Positions 12,085 to 24,126 of a stretch of DNA of 64,000 bases are shown piece by piece. The position numbers and the translations under genes were made by a program. Origin of the DNA: Torymus aiolomorphi (taxonomy: Eukaryota; Arthropoda; Insecta; Hymenoptera; Torymidae); contig CM070874.1 of NCBI GenBank assembly GCA_036365515.1, positions 95,289,442 through 95,353,441 on the forward strand, in the 5' to 3' direction. The notes below the pieces were generated by a model. It made no database searches. It was not told the origin of the DNA and saw only the letters and a list, made by a program, of their open reading frames with translations. The stretch's first letter is position 1. Every line of letters begins with the position of its first letter.

Positions 12085-12249
12085 TTAAAGCAGCATCACT
12101 GTAAACTTCTACAAGCGACCGATGCGCCTCAGCAGCAGATTTCTTTAAATGAAATAAATAAATCAAAACTTCCCGCAAATGACGCTTATTTGGTACAAAA
12201 CTCGACATTTTCGAACAAAAAAAAATGTATACTGCCAATACAAAGTCAA

Positions 12250-14205
12250 TAGTATTTTAAGGTTATGTTGTTGCCAGGTGTCCAAACTTTCCATGTGACA
12301 TTTTACATCTGACGATTTCAAAGTAATCTTGTTGGTGGAGCCATCTCTTGAAAACGGCGGAAACTTATTTGTATACCCAATATATTTGCATAAATTTAAA
12401 TATCCAGAACCTGATTTTTGTGATATTTTTAACTAACAAATTATCGAAGTACTTAGTTATTCTCCAGTAGTATGACAAAGTATCTCGCGAATCAAGCCAA
12501 TTAAAAGGCGAGGATTCTCGGAAAGTTGCGCAACTATACCATACAGTATATGTAAATGAGTTGATTGCGCACCCTCCCGAGCAGGTGATCGGATAATCTA
12601 TCATCTACGATTTTCCAGTATAAATATAGCGCACGCCATGAGGAGCTCTCTTAGTCTCCAGCTCCAGCTCCAGTTCAGTCCTCTAGTGCAGAGCAGCAAG
12701 CGAGTTAAGGTAATCAAGGTGAGGTAAGGGCATAGGTCAGCGATTACTCCTTCGGGATAAAGCTGACCAAGTCGAGTTGGTTCGCTCGACTCGGCGCTCC
12801 CCTTACCCGTATAAGTGGTAGTGCGTAAAGCCAGGGCGGCGTAGCCTCCTTCCTTAGCTCCTAGGAAGGTGATTGCAAGGTCACCTCCCTTTGTGGGCCT
12901 AAGGTTGCCTATATCATCTATACACAATACACGTAAACGAGGACTAGAATCTAGCAGCCGTGGACGCGTTTATAGTTCATTAGTTATATTCTTATTTCCT
13001 TTTATTCTTGATTTATTGAAACTTTGTAATTTAATTTGATATTATTAAGTTCTGTATCGCATCGAAAGTAGTTAAATATTATGTTAAGAGTAGGATCAAT
13101 TAATAGTTTTCTCGTTATGATTGCATTTCATCATAGTGTTATTTGGATTGATTTTTTTCTGTTTGCAAATATTGTGAATTTAAAAGCAATTAAATTTCTT
13201 TGTTTGTAAATTTCAGATGATAGATAATTAAATTGTGAACCGATTTACAACTTTATGTATTTTCTTATTATTTTTTTTTTTAATTAAATGGTTGATGATA
13301 TTACATACCCAAATAACGATATTACAATAAATATTTAAATTTTCTTCTTTAATATTATTATTATTATGACCTGGGCGTTTTCCACAACCTATCCTATCTC
13401 CTGACATCTTCACTTGCGTATTAATGATCAATTATAATTGTTATTAATCATTTGTTTGAATTTATCTTGCACTTCGCTACTTATTCTGAGTATTTTAATT
13501 AACTACTTTTTGCTTATTAAATAACTTTAATGTAATAATTTTTGCTATTATTTAGAAAAGTTCTTTCATTACTAAGATTAATATTTGAAAATAATTCACA
13601 TAAATATAATACATTTATCCGACAATCAAGGACAACGGTAGCAGTGAGCAGCATTAAGATCATTGCACTTAGGTGACTCCTCACCCATTTGTCCCTCCCC
13701 TATCTACATATAGGACCCTTACATGTTTCATATTTTTTATTTAAAAAAAGATACTTTAATAATATATTACAATATGTATATTTTTTGCTATATAAATATA
13801 GTAGAAAGTTGTCCCGACTCTTGTAATACTTAAAATGAAAGTTGTAAAAGAAATACGTTACAATGGTAGAAAACCCTATAATAGTAGTAAAACGCGTCAG
13901 AATTAGAGTATATCTTCGCTTTGATAAAATTAATGGTAATTTTTCATACCAAATTTTTCTCCGTGTAGAGATGAATCCATATAATTTTAAGAAAGAAAAA
14001 AAATTGAAATAACTTTTTTTTTTATTTAATCTTAGTATCAAGTTACAAAACTAATTAAGAATTAAATATAACAATTTTAATTGAGTAATTAATTTATAAA
14101 ATATACAAAGTATAAAACAATGTTTTACACATATAATTTAATAATATCATTTAATTTTCAATTTAACTTTAGGCTCACTTTTTAGGCTCAAAAAATCCGA
14201 AAATC
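12250..14205. other. no gene seen; contains an LTR-like segment at about 12600-12960
   Basis: The section at about 12600-12960 has a TATAAATA box (12618), repeated ctccagctccag, and a moderately GC-rich composition, as in the R region of an LTR. I could not find terminal TG…CA with a duplication, so this is only a suggestion. The flanking DNA is AT-rich with no motif. The open frame at 13700-14041 is low-complexity. Confidence 0.3.
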
Positions 14206-14207
14206 AA

Positions 14208-15447
14208 TAGGGGAGGGTGGGGCACGTGGGTGTCGGGACACCCTAACTTTGATTAAAAATAACAACTAAACCGTGTATTATTTCAAAATGTACAAAAACG
14301 GAATAATTAGATCAGAAAAAAATAAAATAAAATAAACTATTAACTTTTTTTTCATTTTCTTTTAATTATTGATAAAATACAGAAAAGAAATTCTGAAAAA
14401 AATGCTCTACGTGCCCCACCGGCGGGTGGATTGTGGCACCCGACGGGGCACACATGGCACGGTCAAATTTAATATTTTACTATAGGTATTTTTCAATTCT
14501 TTTTTCCAGTAATTAATACTTTAATAATTATGCCATAATAAAATTTTCAAAAATCAAATAATTAATCAGTCTTTTGAAAATTTAAAATTTTATTTTTATT
14601 AAGGAACATAACAATTTTTATTTTAAAATAAATTATTACATTTTAATAAATGATTTTATATTATAAATTCCTTCTTATAAAATATGATCACAACATAATA
14701 CTGTTGTTTGATTAACAAATTATCATTATTATTACAATAAGTTTAAATTTAAAGATTTCGCATCATTTTCATCTATGTAGCATATTTGAACTACCTGACC
14801 ATTGAAAAAGGCAGTTTGAGTATCTACAATTGATTCCTTCCTTACCATTGTTTTTTCTACTCTATAACTTAATACGCAGTCGAAATAATCGTTATTTACT
14901 TATTAATCTAATAATTGAAACTAAAAACTAGTTAAAACTAAATTATTGCACTGCATAGTTGTTAACCCATCTTGCTCCGTTTTTGGTTTGTAGGTTACAT
15001 CACTTCGCTCGGCGGCCGCCGCGGCGCACTGATACGCCCGAGTGTGCCACGCGTGCCCCGCCAGGGTGCCACGCCATGCCCCATTTTAATACCATTTTCA
15101 TTTTTTAATTATATTATTTATAAAGATTTTCTGAAAATAACAAAAACAGGGCTTGAAAGATAAAAGTTGAAACTATCAAATAGGTTTGGTCTCATTTAGA
15201 AAAAAAATCATTTTCTCGTTGCTCCAAGCGACTTAAAAATGAAGTCAACCTTGTTTCTAAGCACCGATTTTCAATGTTATTAAATTAAATGTTAAACATT
15301 ATCTATAATCTCAAAAGTATAGAGGAAAATTCTAAAAGCATATCTAATTAGGTTTACGTAAAAATTACATTTTTTGCATTCATTAATATTAAAAATATGA
15401 GGGTGCCAAACTTACCTACCTGACACGCCATGCCCCGCCTTCCCCTA
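14208..15447. mobile_element. nonautonomous TIR element with GGGGCA ends
   Basis: The left end TAGGGGAGGGTGGGGCACG is mirrored at the right end, where the complement reads TAGGGGAAGGCGGGGCATGG. Related GTGCCCC/GGGGCAC segments recur internally at 14410-14462 and 15035-15085. No transposase ORF is present; the 63-codon frame at 14972 is incidental. The superfamily is not identifiable from the termini alone. Confidence 0.6.
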
Positions 15448-16824
15448 CATGTGTCACAAAAAATATGGTTTACATTTAGGGCTAGTGGGCCTTTTGACCT
15501 CGTGTGTTTGCAGTACTCGTCTTCGGTTCCCAAAACGGACTCGCCTTCGGCTCCTGCTAGCTCACCTTCGACTCGAACTGCAAACTCTATACTCGGTCTA
15601 AAAGGCACACTTTACGCCCTAGGTACACAATAGTACATTACGCACCAAGGGTGCGAAGTGGGTGATTCGCGACCGGAGGGTCAAAATAGTATATTGTGTG
15701 CTAAGGGCGTAAAGTGGTTTTTTTTTACACCGAGTACTGCAACCACACGAGGTCAAAAAACCCACTTAGCCCTTGGTACACACCATATTTTTTGTACCGC
15801 AAGTATGGATTTTTGCGTTTTTTTCAATTTACTAAAGTGTGGCTAACTGAATTGCTTTTAACTCAAAAACCAAGATTGTATTAAATATTTTTAGCTTTAA
15901 TATTTGCTATTTTTTCAAAATATCGATGATTTTCTTAAACAATCTTGAAAACTCCATTCAAAAACGATAGTGGGCATTTTTTCGATTTTTACCGCCCGTT
16001 ACGGCGAGCAGCGGGCGTTTTTCAGTTTTTACCACCCGCTACGGCGAGCAGCGGGCGCTTTTCGATTTTTCCCGCCCGCTGGTCGGCAAGCGATCGCTTT
16101 CGGCTCTATTAATAGGTTCAAAAAACGCGAAAATCGTGCTTGCGGTACAAAAAGTTATTTTTGTCTTCTCTTCTCTTTTCTACAGTTGATGTAGTATTTT
16201 TTTAATAATTTCGCCTTCTTTAAACATTCAGGAAGAAATCAACGAGTTTCCGGGTTGATAAAATCTCTTGGTGTAGGCCAGTCAGCGAAGGTCTGAAATA
16301 GACTTTTTCGAGGGAATAGCTGGATTTTTTATATTTTGTAAAACACACCATCTATAAAACGATGGTCAAAAATGCAGCTTCAAAAAATGCCGGCGTCACC
16401 CCTAATTTGGTCATCCTGAAAACTGTTTTTCGCTTATAACTCGCGAACGATAAGAGATATCGCAAAAAATTCCCAAACAAAAGTTTTAGAGCCTGAAACT
16501 TTACATAAGAATGCCCGACCACTTTTTTGTAGTTGATACAATTAAGCTTGAGAAAAGCACGAAGAAGTTGCAAACATCAAGTGGCCGATCAAGTGGCCCG
16601 AAAGGGACGCGGGCTGAGTATTGTTCAAAGTAAAGTAGTCTTTTTTGTTCAATTTTGACCACCTCATTAGTGCCCAGTACTGTCCGTGTATTACATAACG
16701 GGCATATGTTGAGTGTTGATACCAACTAAAATAACTCCTTGTGCAATTTAAACGTGCGATTATTTTATTTTTTGTATTTATAATTTGCTAAACGATTCTT
16801 TGTATTTCATGTAAAATATTTGTA
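15448..16824. repeat. repeat-rich, no gene; includes a tandem repeat of about 46 bp
   Basis: At 15965-16085 the unit (t)cgatttttaccgcccg…acggcgagcagcgggcg occurs about 2.5 times in tandem. At 15627-15716 two copies of an atagta(c/t)att…gggtgcgaagtgg motif occur; a related inverse copy lies at about 25800-25845. The open frames at 15354-15633 and 15970-16194 are translations of these repeats. Confidence 0.5.
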
Positions 16825-16961
16825 CACTGAGAGAAGAATATGTTTAATATTAACATGGTATTTTAACTATTAACATGCCATTATAACTATTAACATATAT
16901 ATTTTAATAGTTACAATGCCATGTTAAATATAAACATTTTGATAAAACATTTTTCTCAGTG
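16825..16961. mobile_element. CACTGAG MITE, 137 bp
   Basis: It begins CACTGAGAGAAGAATATG and ends …TTTTTCTCAGTG, with TA on both sides (16823-16824 and 16962-16963). The interior consists of attaacatg repeats. It is the shortest member of the TA|CACTGAG family in the window. Confidence 0.8.
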
Positions 16962-17073
16962 TAGCGCTATCAATTAATAAATAAATTAAATATAATTTTA
17001 TTAAATATTCTGCAAGGAATGACGTATTATTTTGAGACATGCATAGACAAGAAGTTCGTCATGTCGTATTCTA

Positions 17074-17652
17074 CACTGAGAAAAAAATTTAATTGAATTA
17101 ATGAATATTTAATTACTATGTGATAATCAAATATTTCATTAGATCAATTAAATATTTTATCAAAACAACAAAATATTTGTTTTGAAAATGAATGTAACAC
17201 AATATTTTATTGTTTAACCTTTTAGCTGCGGGGGTGGTCGATATATGGACCACTCTAGAGACAAAGAATATTTGAAGTTTTTAGATCAAATTTGATGTTC
17301 TGAATACATAACAAATAGTTTTAAAATTTCTCAAAACATTCTTGACCTTGAAATACTGATTTTCAAGGTCAGGATTGTCAACAGGAATTTTTTTATTAGT
17401 TTTTACGTATTCAGCACATCAAACTACGTACGAAAACCGTCTAAAAACTTGACTTATAGTAGGAATGAAATTTGACCTTCAAATGGTGATTTTCAAGGTC
17501 AAGGGTGTCTGCGAGAATTTTGATACTATTTTGCTTCCTCCTAGAGGAAGCTTTGTGATAGTAAAAAAAAAAGTTTGTGAGATAATGTCTTAGGAATGTT
17601 GTATAGAAAATTTGGAATCGAAATACACCATTTTTAGAAAATGTCCGTATGG

Positions 17653-17708
<56 letters not shown>

Positions 17709-19392
17709 CCGTATACTCTGATATCTCATGATCTACTCAACCGATTTTAACGAGAGAGTGATCATTTTTTCAGATTTTGCTTCAACAATTGGGGTCAATA
17801 TTTTATTTTTGTCAAAATCGATTTTTTTGTTTTTTATCGCCATTTTTAAATTTTCAAAATTTTTATTTTCAATTTTTTTTATATTTAGAACAAATATTAT
17901 TTATATACGATAAATTCTCTGTATACAGAATAAAATTTTCTACAATTTAAAAAAAAAAAAAAAGCCGTTAGCTATATTTCGTCATAAGTTATTCATGAAA
18001 ACGTCATTTTTAGTAAATAGGTTATATTTCAAAATTAAAAAAGATATTAACATGAATATTTTTTTTTTTAGAAAGAATATTGAGTACTATAACTTACTAA
18101 ATTTTTAGGTTTTTTTATTCATTATTTTTGGAGAAAAAAATAATTTATAAAAAAAGTGTTTTTTTTGTCGTTCAATAACTAGAGTAAAATTGGCTTAATC
18201 AGTTTGAAATTTTTTTTAGTGGTACATTTTGTATCACAATCGATTGAGTTCTTTGGGCAAAAGGATTGATCCATAAATTTCGGAGATATTTGAGGTTAAA
18301 ATTTTTTTCACTTTTTTTTTAAATCGTAATTTCTCGAGAACGGCTTTATGTATTTGAATCGGGTGGGCGGCATTCGAAAGAAAATTTCAAGACCTATATT
18401 TTCTAAAAAAATTATTTGTCTAGCTATTACGGTTCTTTTGTTATTAATAAAAACGTAAACATTGAAAAATGAAAAAAATGAGTTTGGTATGTCCAACTAT
18501 TGCGGGAGTAAAAATTGACTTAAGCGCTTCAAAATTACTCGTAGAGGTGGATTTTGGATAGTTTTCGGTCGAGTTATTCGGGCAAAATGATTGGTCCTTA
18601 AATTTCAAAGATATTTAAAAAAATTTCAAGTTAATATTTTCCATAAAATTTTCCCAATTTTTTTTAAATGTATTGAGGATGGCTCTATGTATCTGAATGT
18701 GATGGGTAGCATTTGAAAGAGAAATATGTTAAATGGGAAAAAGTTTTATGTCAATATTATCGACAACTTTTATATTTAAAATATTTGAGGAGTTATAAAT
18801 AAAATGGGCGATTTTTGGCTATAACTTAATTGGATTTGATTTTACACGAAAATGTTAAATACAAAAGTTGTGGATAATATTAAAACAAAAAATTTTACTA
18901 TTTAATATTCTCGTGTAAAATCAACTCCTGACGAGTTGTTAGACTTATAAAAACGATTTTAAGCCGTTTACATCGTACAAAATAAAGTATGAAATTTTAA
19001 ATATTGGAAGTAAAAATTAATTAAAGGAATCAGTAAATCAAGTTTGAGGAAGCTACGTGCCAATGAATTGGCAGCGGTTTTTTTCATATTCAACGCGTGA
19101 AATTACATAGAAATACCCTCTCAAATCTTCATAACAAAAGAGACAAATTTTTTTACATTGTACTTTACGTTGCCTGCGGGGCTGGTCGATATATGGACCA
19201 GCAGTCAGGTCAGCGACTCTATCTGAGATATCCAGTGATATTATGTATACATTTTACATATTCTGAGAGGTCAATTTGTACTGAAATTTCCCCGCAGCCT
19301 AAAGGTTAAATAATTTATTTAATTGATCTAATGAAATATTTGATTGTCACATTGTAATTAAATATTGATTCAATTAAATTTTTTTCTCAGTG
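17074..19392. mobile_element. CACTGAG MITE split by a TTAA element
   Basis: The terminal inverted repeats are about 80 bp. The left runs CACTGAGAAAAAAATTTAATT… through atttcattagatcaattaaat, and the right end mirrors it with few changes. TA flanks both ends (17072-17073 and 19393-19394). The internal 2.09 kb is a separate insertion at a TTAA, so the original MITE was only about 230 bp. Confidence 0.85.
17218..19305. mobile_element. piggyBac-like nonautonomous element, TTAA target site
   Basis: TTAA at 17214-17217 and 19306-19309 flanks termini CCTTTTAGCTGCGGGG and CCCCGCAGCCTAAAGG, which are inverted repeats. A subterminal near-palindrome tggtcgatatatggacca occurs near both ends (17235 and 19183). 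The TTAA duplication and CC-initial ends fit the piggyBac superfamily. The interior is AT-rich with a (GT)n tract at 17655-17702 and no transposase ORF; the open frames at 17728-17913 and 18308-18496 are low-complexity. Confidence 0.75.
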
Positions 19393-19394
19393 TA

Positions 19395-20690
19395 CTGTCG
19401 TACTATTCAATCAGTATCAGATTAGTCTAACATTCATCACTGTATATTATGTGCAAATGATTGTCATGCTTTAACAGAATTTACAGCAAATGAAATATCC
19501 AAAAATAACTATAAGCTACTGATGTGTGCATGCACACCTGCAAACAAACCTCCCAACAGATAGTGTAGGTGCACGGGACAAAGACACGTGGAGAATTGTA
19601 AAAGCCGCGCGCGAACGGGGCAACGACACAGGGATCATCCGAGGAAGGGCCGCGCGACGTTCCGCAGGTTTCATTCAACAGCATTTTAACCGATAAAAGA
19701 AGGGTCCACATTACGAGCGTGAGCGTGCGCTTGCGCCCAGAGGCTTATCCGTGGATGCTTGGCTACCGATGTGTCGCGCGAGAGCCCATAGACGCGATAT
19801 GGGAAAATGAAAGAGCGCACCCTCTTCATACTGGTTTTCAGCGCTAAAATCTTATTTATTCGCAGCGACAATGGACGAGAATTCAATAGAAATGTCACGT
19901 GATCAGGATTTATAAATCGTTTTTTTGGAATATTTCATAAACGAATAAAGCTATCTTCATAAAACCAACGCCAAAATATTTAGAATAAAGAAGACTACGA
20001 AACTGCGCTATTTTCAATTTTAAGGGTTGCAACCCCTATTTTAAAAAGAGCAAAATCTTAGTTTTTTAAGCGATATTCAGCTACAAAAATATTAGTACGT
20101 TGTATATTTTTTAATAATGTATTTTATTTGAAAAAATATTGAAAAGAAAAGTTGAAATATCGAGGTTTTTGAAGAAATAATATTTTTAGGGGTAACTACC
20201 CTTCATTACATTTTTTTTAATTAATTAAGTTTTCATGAGTTATATACGGCCTATTAACGTTCATTTAAATGTACAATTTACTATCGATTACTCATATTTA
20301 TATGAATGTAAATAAAAAAAATAGTTTCTTTAAATATATTATTTTAAATGTGACCATATAGTTATGAAATCTAAATTAAGAAATTGGTTTTAAAGTTAAT
20401 TTAAATACTAGATGGAATTTTTAATAAGAACTCTAATTTAAATTTACACAAAAATTGGATGAAAATATAATAAACTATGAAATGTTGTTGTAAATTCTGT
20501 TAGTAATTTAAAAATCTCATAATTGGAAACTATATGAGAAACAAATCAATATAATTCATTATGTGTATATAATCATAACCTTACATCTTATATGTTGATA
20601 GAAAAAGAAAAATGAAATAAAAAAAATTTCTAAATAGTTTAAAGTAATCAAAATATTAAATTTATTATAGTTAATACATATACAAAGTAC
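19395..20690. other. no gene seen
   Basis: A GC-richer patch at about 19520-19900 contains short frames on the minus strand with no domains. The rest is AT-rich. The tract 20000-20230 resembles a decayed repeat (ggttgcaacccctatttta…). Nothing else is recognised. Confidence 0.4.
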
Positions 20691-20691
20691 T

Positions 20692-21200
20692 TTATGGTCC
20701 ATTTTGATATTTAAGTAATATTTCTAAAACTCCTGAGACGCACTGAAGTATCAAATCTTCTTTTATATTACGTAAACTTTCTTTGATAGCCAGTTCGAAG
20801 CAATCTTCTTTTTCTTCAGGTGTATTATTCATAGTTTGCATAGTATGATGAGCCAAGTCGGTAATTACTTTTTCAATTTTGTCTAATTTATTTGCTTTTT
20901 TTGTAGCACGTTGGTCCATAGGTGGAGAAATTGTATCAATCAGTGGTGCTACATACTTATTAAAGGGATTCTGCATATCTTGCACTTTCTCCTTCAATGG
21001 TTTTTGAAAAGAATTTATTTTCTTTTGACTTCTAGAAGAATTCTGGCCTGCACAAACTTTATCTTCATCGACAGTTTTTAAGGTAATACAATCCTTTAAA
21101 AATGATAATTTATCGTAATAAATATAATTTGAGCGATTCTCACGAAAAGCATTGGTAAAAGCTTTACGGATATTTTTCCATCTTTTGTTGACGTGTTCAG
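20692..21200 (-). CDS. MADF/BESS-type protein, C-terminal exon
   Basis: MADF domains bind DNA and BESS motifs mediate protein contacts; both are common in insect regulators and in proteins accompanying Harbinger transposons. A splice acceptor (tttcag, 21206-21201) opens a frame of about 168 residues. It starts with the end of a MADF domain (VNKRWKNIRKAF…YYDKLSFLKDCI) and continues through a Lys/Ser-rich linker. It ends in a helical segment with the spacing of a BESS motif (CFELAIKESLRNIKEDLILQ), with the stop at 20692-20694. The exon is undamaged. The first half of the MADF domain probably lies in the exon at 22276-22389, but about 25 connecting residues are not found. The gene may therefore be interrupted by the GC-rich segment between them. 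Confidence 0.6.
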
Positions 21201-21209
21201 CTGAAACAT

Positions 21210-22275
21210 ATAAAAGGTTATTTTATTAGTATCAATTTAGTAATTTAAGATTTTAATAAATTTATTAAACTTTTAGCTTATGATTTATTAGAATACACAA
21301 ATTCTGTTGAGTCATAGTATAATTTATTTTATGATGAATAACATGAATATTGATATTAAACTAAAATATTATGAAATAATTGTACTGAAAATAAAAATAA
21401 CAAAATTATATAAAATTGTTGTAAAGTAATATATAAGTGACAATGTCGTATTGAATTTTATTGCTAGAAATCCAGCCCTCTCTTCAAATATTTTTTTCAT
21501 TTTTATATTTTTTTATAATGATCTGGATGATTTTGTAACGATACCGTGCATACGCTCACGTTTTGAATCCTCGCGTGAGTAATCACACCCGTACGCAGCC
21601 GGTGTAATTGTACAGGGTGCGCTGATTGCTCGCACGAAGGAGAGAGCGCAAGTGCGCGATCACACCGAAAACTCGGTCTCTTTCGTCCGGGGACCACCAA
21701 AGCGACCACAACTCTCCACCTCATCTCCTCCCGATCGAGTCAAAACTGGCGAACGAACGGACTGTCTGTAGAGGACGAGGACGCTTCCATATCTCCGATA
21801 AAAGGAACTACTATACGTGCGGAAATCAACAGAGAGAGTGCGGCCGATAAGAAAAGGTTCTGGTTGTGGAGCTCAAGGTCTCGGGCGGAAGAGCCATGTA
21901 CGCTGGTCCTCTGAAAATAAGCTAAGTTGACTCTGTGGCAATTATCTCGCGTGGGATAACGTTTTAATTATTTATTAATATGTGTATAGACATACTATTA
22001 CCAGTAAATCGGCAATAGTGGAATTTGTTAAATATATTCGCATTGTTTTAACTTATATTGTAATAAATCGTATTGTTTGGAAATTTTGACACGTGCGATG
22101 TATTCGGTCTAGGACCCTGCGAAACGCCGAATTCCTTAGGGGATTAATAGTCTAGGATCGGAGCGAAGCGAGCAAATTATGTAACCGTGCATATCGTTTT
22201 CATTATATACAAATCACTTAGAATACATAGATTATCCAAATTCAAATAACTTACAATACATTTATTTTACCTTTC
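21210..22275. other. intron-like AT-rich DNA with a GC-rich, LTR-like segment
   Basis: The section 21534-22190 is clearly GC-richer than its surroundings. It begins TGTAACG and contains ggataacg and a compact ggatcggagcgaagcgagc end, reminiscent of a solo LTR. I found no target duplication or matching TG…CA end. It sits between the two halves of the minus-strand MADF gene and may be the cause of the missing middle part. Confidence 0.3.
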
Positions 22276-22389
22276 TCAATCCTCATTGTTCGTACAGAAT
22301 AAACAATAAACATTACAATTTTTATTATAAATAGTTTCTGAATTCTTCACCATTTCAATGATCATTTCGTCTTCAGTACATGTCGTCAT
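22276..22389 (-). CDS. putative first exon of the minus-strand MADF gene
   Basis: From Met (22387-22389) the frame reads MTTCTEDEMIIEMVKNSETIYNKN…. This matches the start of a MADF domain, which has a Leu/Ile-rich helix followed by a hydrophobic-Tyr-Asp/Asn-Lys pattern. After about residue 27 the frame drifts away from MADF and reaches TGA near 22276. Either a donor site lies within (a weak GTAATG near 22318) or the exon is damaged. Only 232 bp separate its start from that of the rightward MADF gene. Confidence 0.45.
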   Translation of the reverse strand: MTTCTEDEMIIEMVKNSETIYNKNCNVYCLFCTNNED

Positions 22390-22621
22390 GGTTAAACAAC
22401 AAATAAGAAACCGTAAACGTCGCTCGCGAATGGTAGAGTGACAAAAGACAGTCGGGAATGCGAGACGCGTTAGCATTTGTTTCTAGCGGTCATCGCTACA
22501 ATCAACAAATACATATCGATTTGATTATTTATATTAGTTATGTGCAGATATAGTAAATACATATTTGTATTAATTATAATAATTCGTTTCATTTATTAAA
22601 TAATAAATATAGTTTTGAAAA
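22390..22621. promoter_or_regulatory. short bidirectional intergenic region between MADF genes
   Basis: The two MADF starts face away from each other with 232 bp between them. The segment next to the minus-strand gene (22410-22500) is CpG-richer (cgtcgctcgcg, gagacgcg), while the rest is AT-rich. A shared promoter is inferred from the arrangement only; no TATA or initiator is convincing. Confidence 0.35.
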
Positions 22622-23268
22622 ATGAATGACGAAATTACAGAACTTCTGATATTAATGGTTCAACAAGAACCCGTCATTTTTGACAAACAGCATCCGGATT
22701 ATCTTAAAAGTGATGTTAAAAATGAGAAATTTGAAATTATTTCCCAAGCTGTATACCAAACATACCAAGTACATTGTTCAGGTATGTAAAAACTTCTATA
22801 CTAAAACAACATTTTTAAGTAGATAACAAGTATTGTTCATTTTCATAAATCATTTATCAAATCAAGTAAATTTATTAAAGAATATAAAAAGATGAATGTA
22901 TACACTCCTTCTGGATCTGGAAATCAATGCAGCAGTACATCGACATGGGCTTGGTATAACTGCTTACAGTTTCTGATACCGTACGTTCAGCATTTAAGTA
23001 TGACATCCTCTATACCAGATAGTAGTAAAAAAAAATAAAGCATCCTTCCCAAATGATGAAGATACCAAATTTAACAAAAAAAAGAAAGAATAACCAAGAT
23101 ATAACAGCATTATTTTCTTTACATAATGAAATATCTGAGACAATTGGTACATTAAAAAATGAAAATAAAAATTATGCTAGCGATAATTATCTACCTCTAA
23201 TCAAAAACGGTTTACAATCAGTACCAACAGAATCAAAATTTAAGTGCGAGTCAGAAATTATAAAATAA
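22622..23268 (+). pseudogene. rightward MADF-type gene, frameshifted
   Basis: Exon 1 (22622-22781) reads MNDEITELLILMVQQEPVIF… and HPDYLKSD…, a clear first half of a MADF domain, and ends at a good donor (ggtatgtaaa). The second half appears at about 22830-23034: RYK-like EYKKMNVYTPSGSGNQ, STWAWYNCLQFLIPYV. It has the SGSG and W-aromatic-L-FL pattern of MADF. The frame then stops at TAA (about 23036) within an A-run. A further frameshift near another A-run leads into 23053-23268, an acidic and lysine-rich tail without a clear BESS motif. No good acceptor precedes the second part. It is probably a decayed relative of the minus-strand gene. Confidence 0.5.
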
Positions 23269-23460
23269 ATTCAAACATTTACAAATATTGAAAAATAAGC
23301 AATTTATATTAACTAATACTGTTATGTGTAAAATGACTTGATATACGCATATTTTAAAGTAAATAAATAAATAAAAAAATCAATAAATAAGTATGGTACA
23401 GAATTTAAATAGTATTTTAATAATTAGTTTTCTTTTTATTTAGAGCAATAAAACGCCTCA

Positions 23461-24126
23461 TTGATCCAACTAAAAAAAAGTGTTGTGAAATTATTAACTA
23501 ATAGACAGTATGGATTGGACATTGTTGATTTCAAGTATTTATACGAGCAAAATTTATCTTTTGGTCATATTACTTCTGATGTCAAAATGAAAATTGCTTT
23601 AAAATATATGTTTCAAAATGATAATGGATGCTTAAAAATTTGGATATCGTTGCTTGAACTGCCAAGAGAGCACTATACTGGTTCGTGCATGTATTGGTGG
23701 ATTCTATATATAAATGTGGATATTCTGATAATCGACATTTACTACGACTTGGAAAATAATTATAGATCATGTCTCTTGTACACATACTTCCAAATAAGAT
23801 GGATATATAATATCATTGATTACCCAATTATATTTATGATACAAGATTTTTGCTATGAAAGCTATAATGAAGTAGCAGCTGATTGGTTTTCACATCAAGA
23901 AGATGTTTATTGTATACTATGTCCACCTCAATTCAGTATTTGTAATATATTAAAAGAAGAAGTTTTATTAAATGTGAAAAAAATGTCAGAGAGCTTGAAC
24001 CGAAGTTTGCAATTGCATGAAGTTCATAATATTATCAACAATATAAAAAACCACTTTTCTTACAACACTTTAAAGAAATTGTTCAATATGTATGTTGAAA
24101 CTTATAACAAATCCATAAATGTATAA
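23461..24126 (+). CDS. uncharacterised ORF, 221 codons
   Basis: A continuous frame downstream of the MADF gene, rich in Tyr, Ile, Asn and Leu, with two Trp-rich hydrophobic stretches (YWWILYINVDILIIDIYYDL and later IIDYPIIFMIQDF). The same frame is open upstream to about 23443 (RAIKRLIDPTKKK). I do not recognise a domain. A frame this long in about 75 per cent AT DNA is unlikely by chance, and the C-terminal third (ESLNRSLQLHEVHNIINN) looks like helical protein. It could be a later exon of the MADF gene or a separate gene. Confidence 0.35.
   Translation: MIQLKKSVVKLLTNRQYGLDIVDFKYLYEQNLSFGHITSDVKMKIALKYMFQNDNGCLKIWISLLELPREHYTGSCMYWWILYINVDILIIDIYYDLENNYRSCLLYTYFQIRWIYNIIDYPIIFMIQDFCYESYNEVAADWFSHQEDVYCILCPPQFSICNILKEEVLLNVKKMSESLNRSLQLHEVHNIINNIKNHFSYNTLKKLFNMYVETYNKSINV

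Larger units (their letters stand above)
10964..12208 (-). pseudogene. mariner transposase pseudogene, interrupted
   Basis: Mariner transposases cut and paste elements at TA sites using a D,D34D triad. Minus-strand frames give the N-terminus (from Met at 12206-12208: MSSFVPNK…HLKKSAAEAHR), the helix-turn-helix part (CREWFQKFKNGEFDVEDKE…) and the catalytic part. The catalytic part has WVPHEL, VTGDEKWIYYDN (first catalytic Asp) and LCIWWDQLGVIYYELL. Two in-frame stops lie in the DNA-binding region, at about 11506 and 11476. A TTAA-flanked insert at 11655-12084 splits the gene. Homology stops after …KELKLKRP near 11070, so the second Asp and the C-terminal third are missing. The remaining frame to 10964 is unrelated AT-rich sequence. 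It is inactive. Confidence 0.85.

Noticed and set aside
12601..12927. 108-codon minus-strand frame
   Set aside because: No domain. The region looks more like an LTR or regulatory segment, though termini could not be defined.
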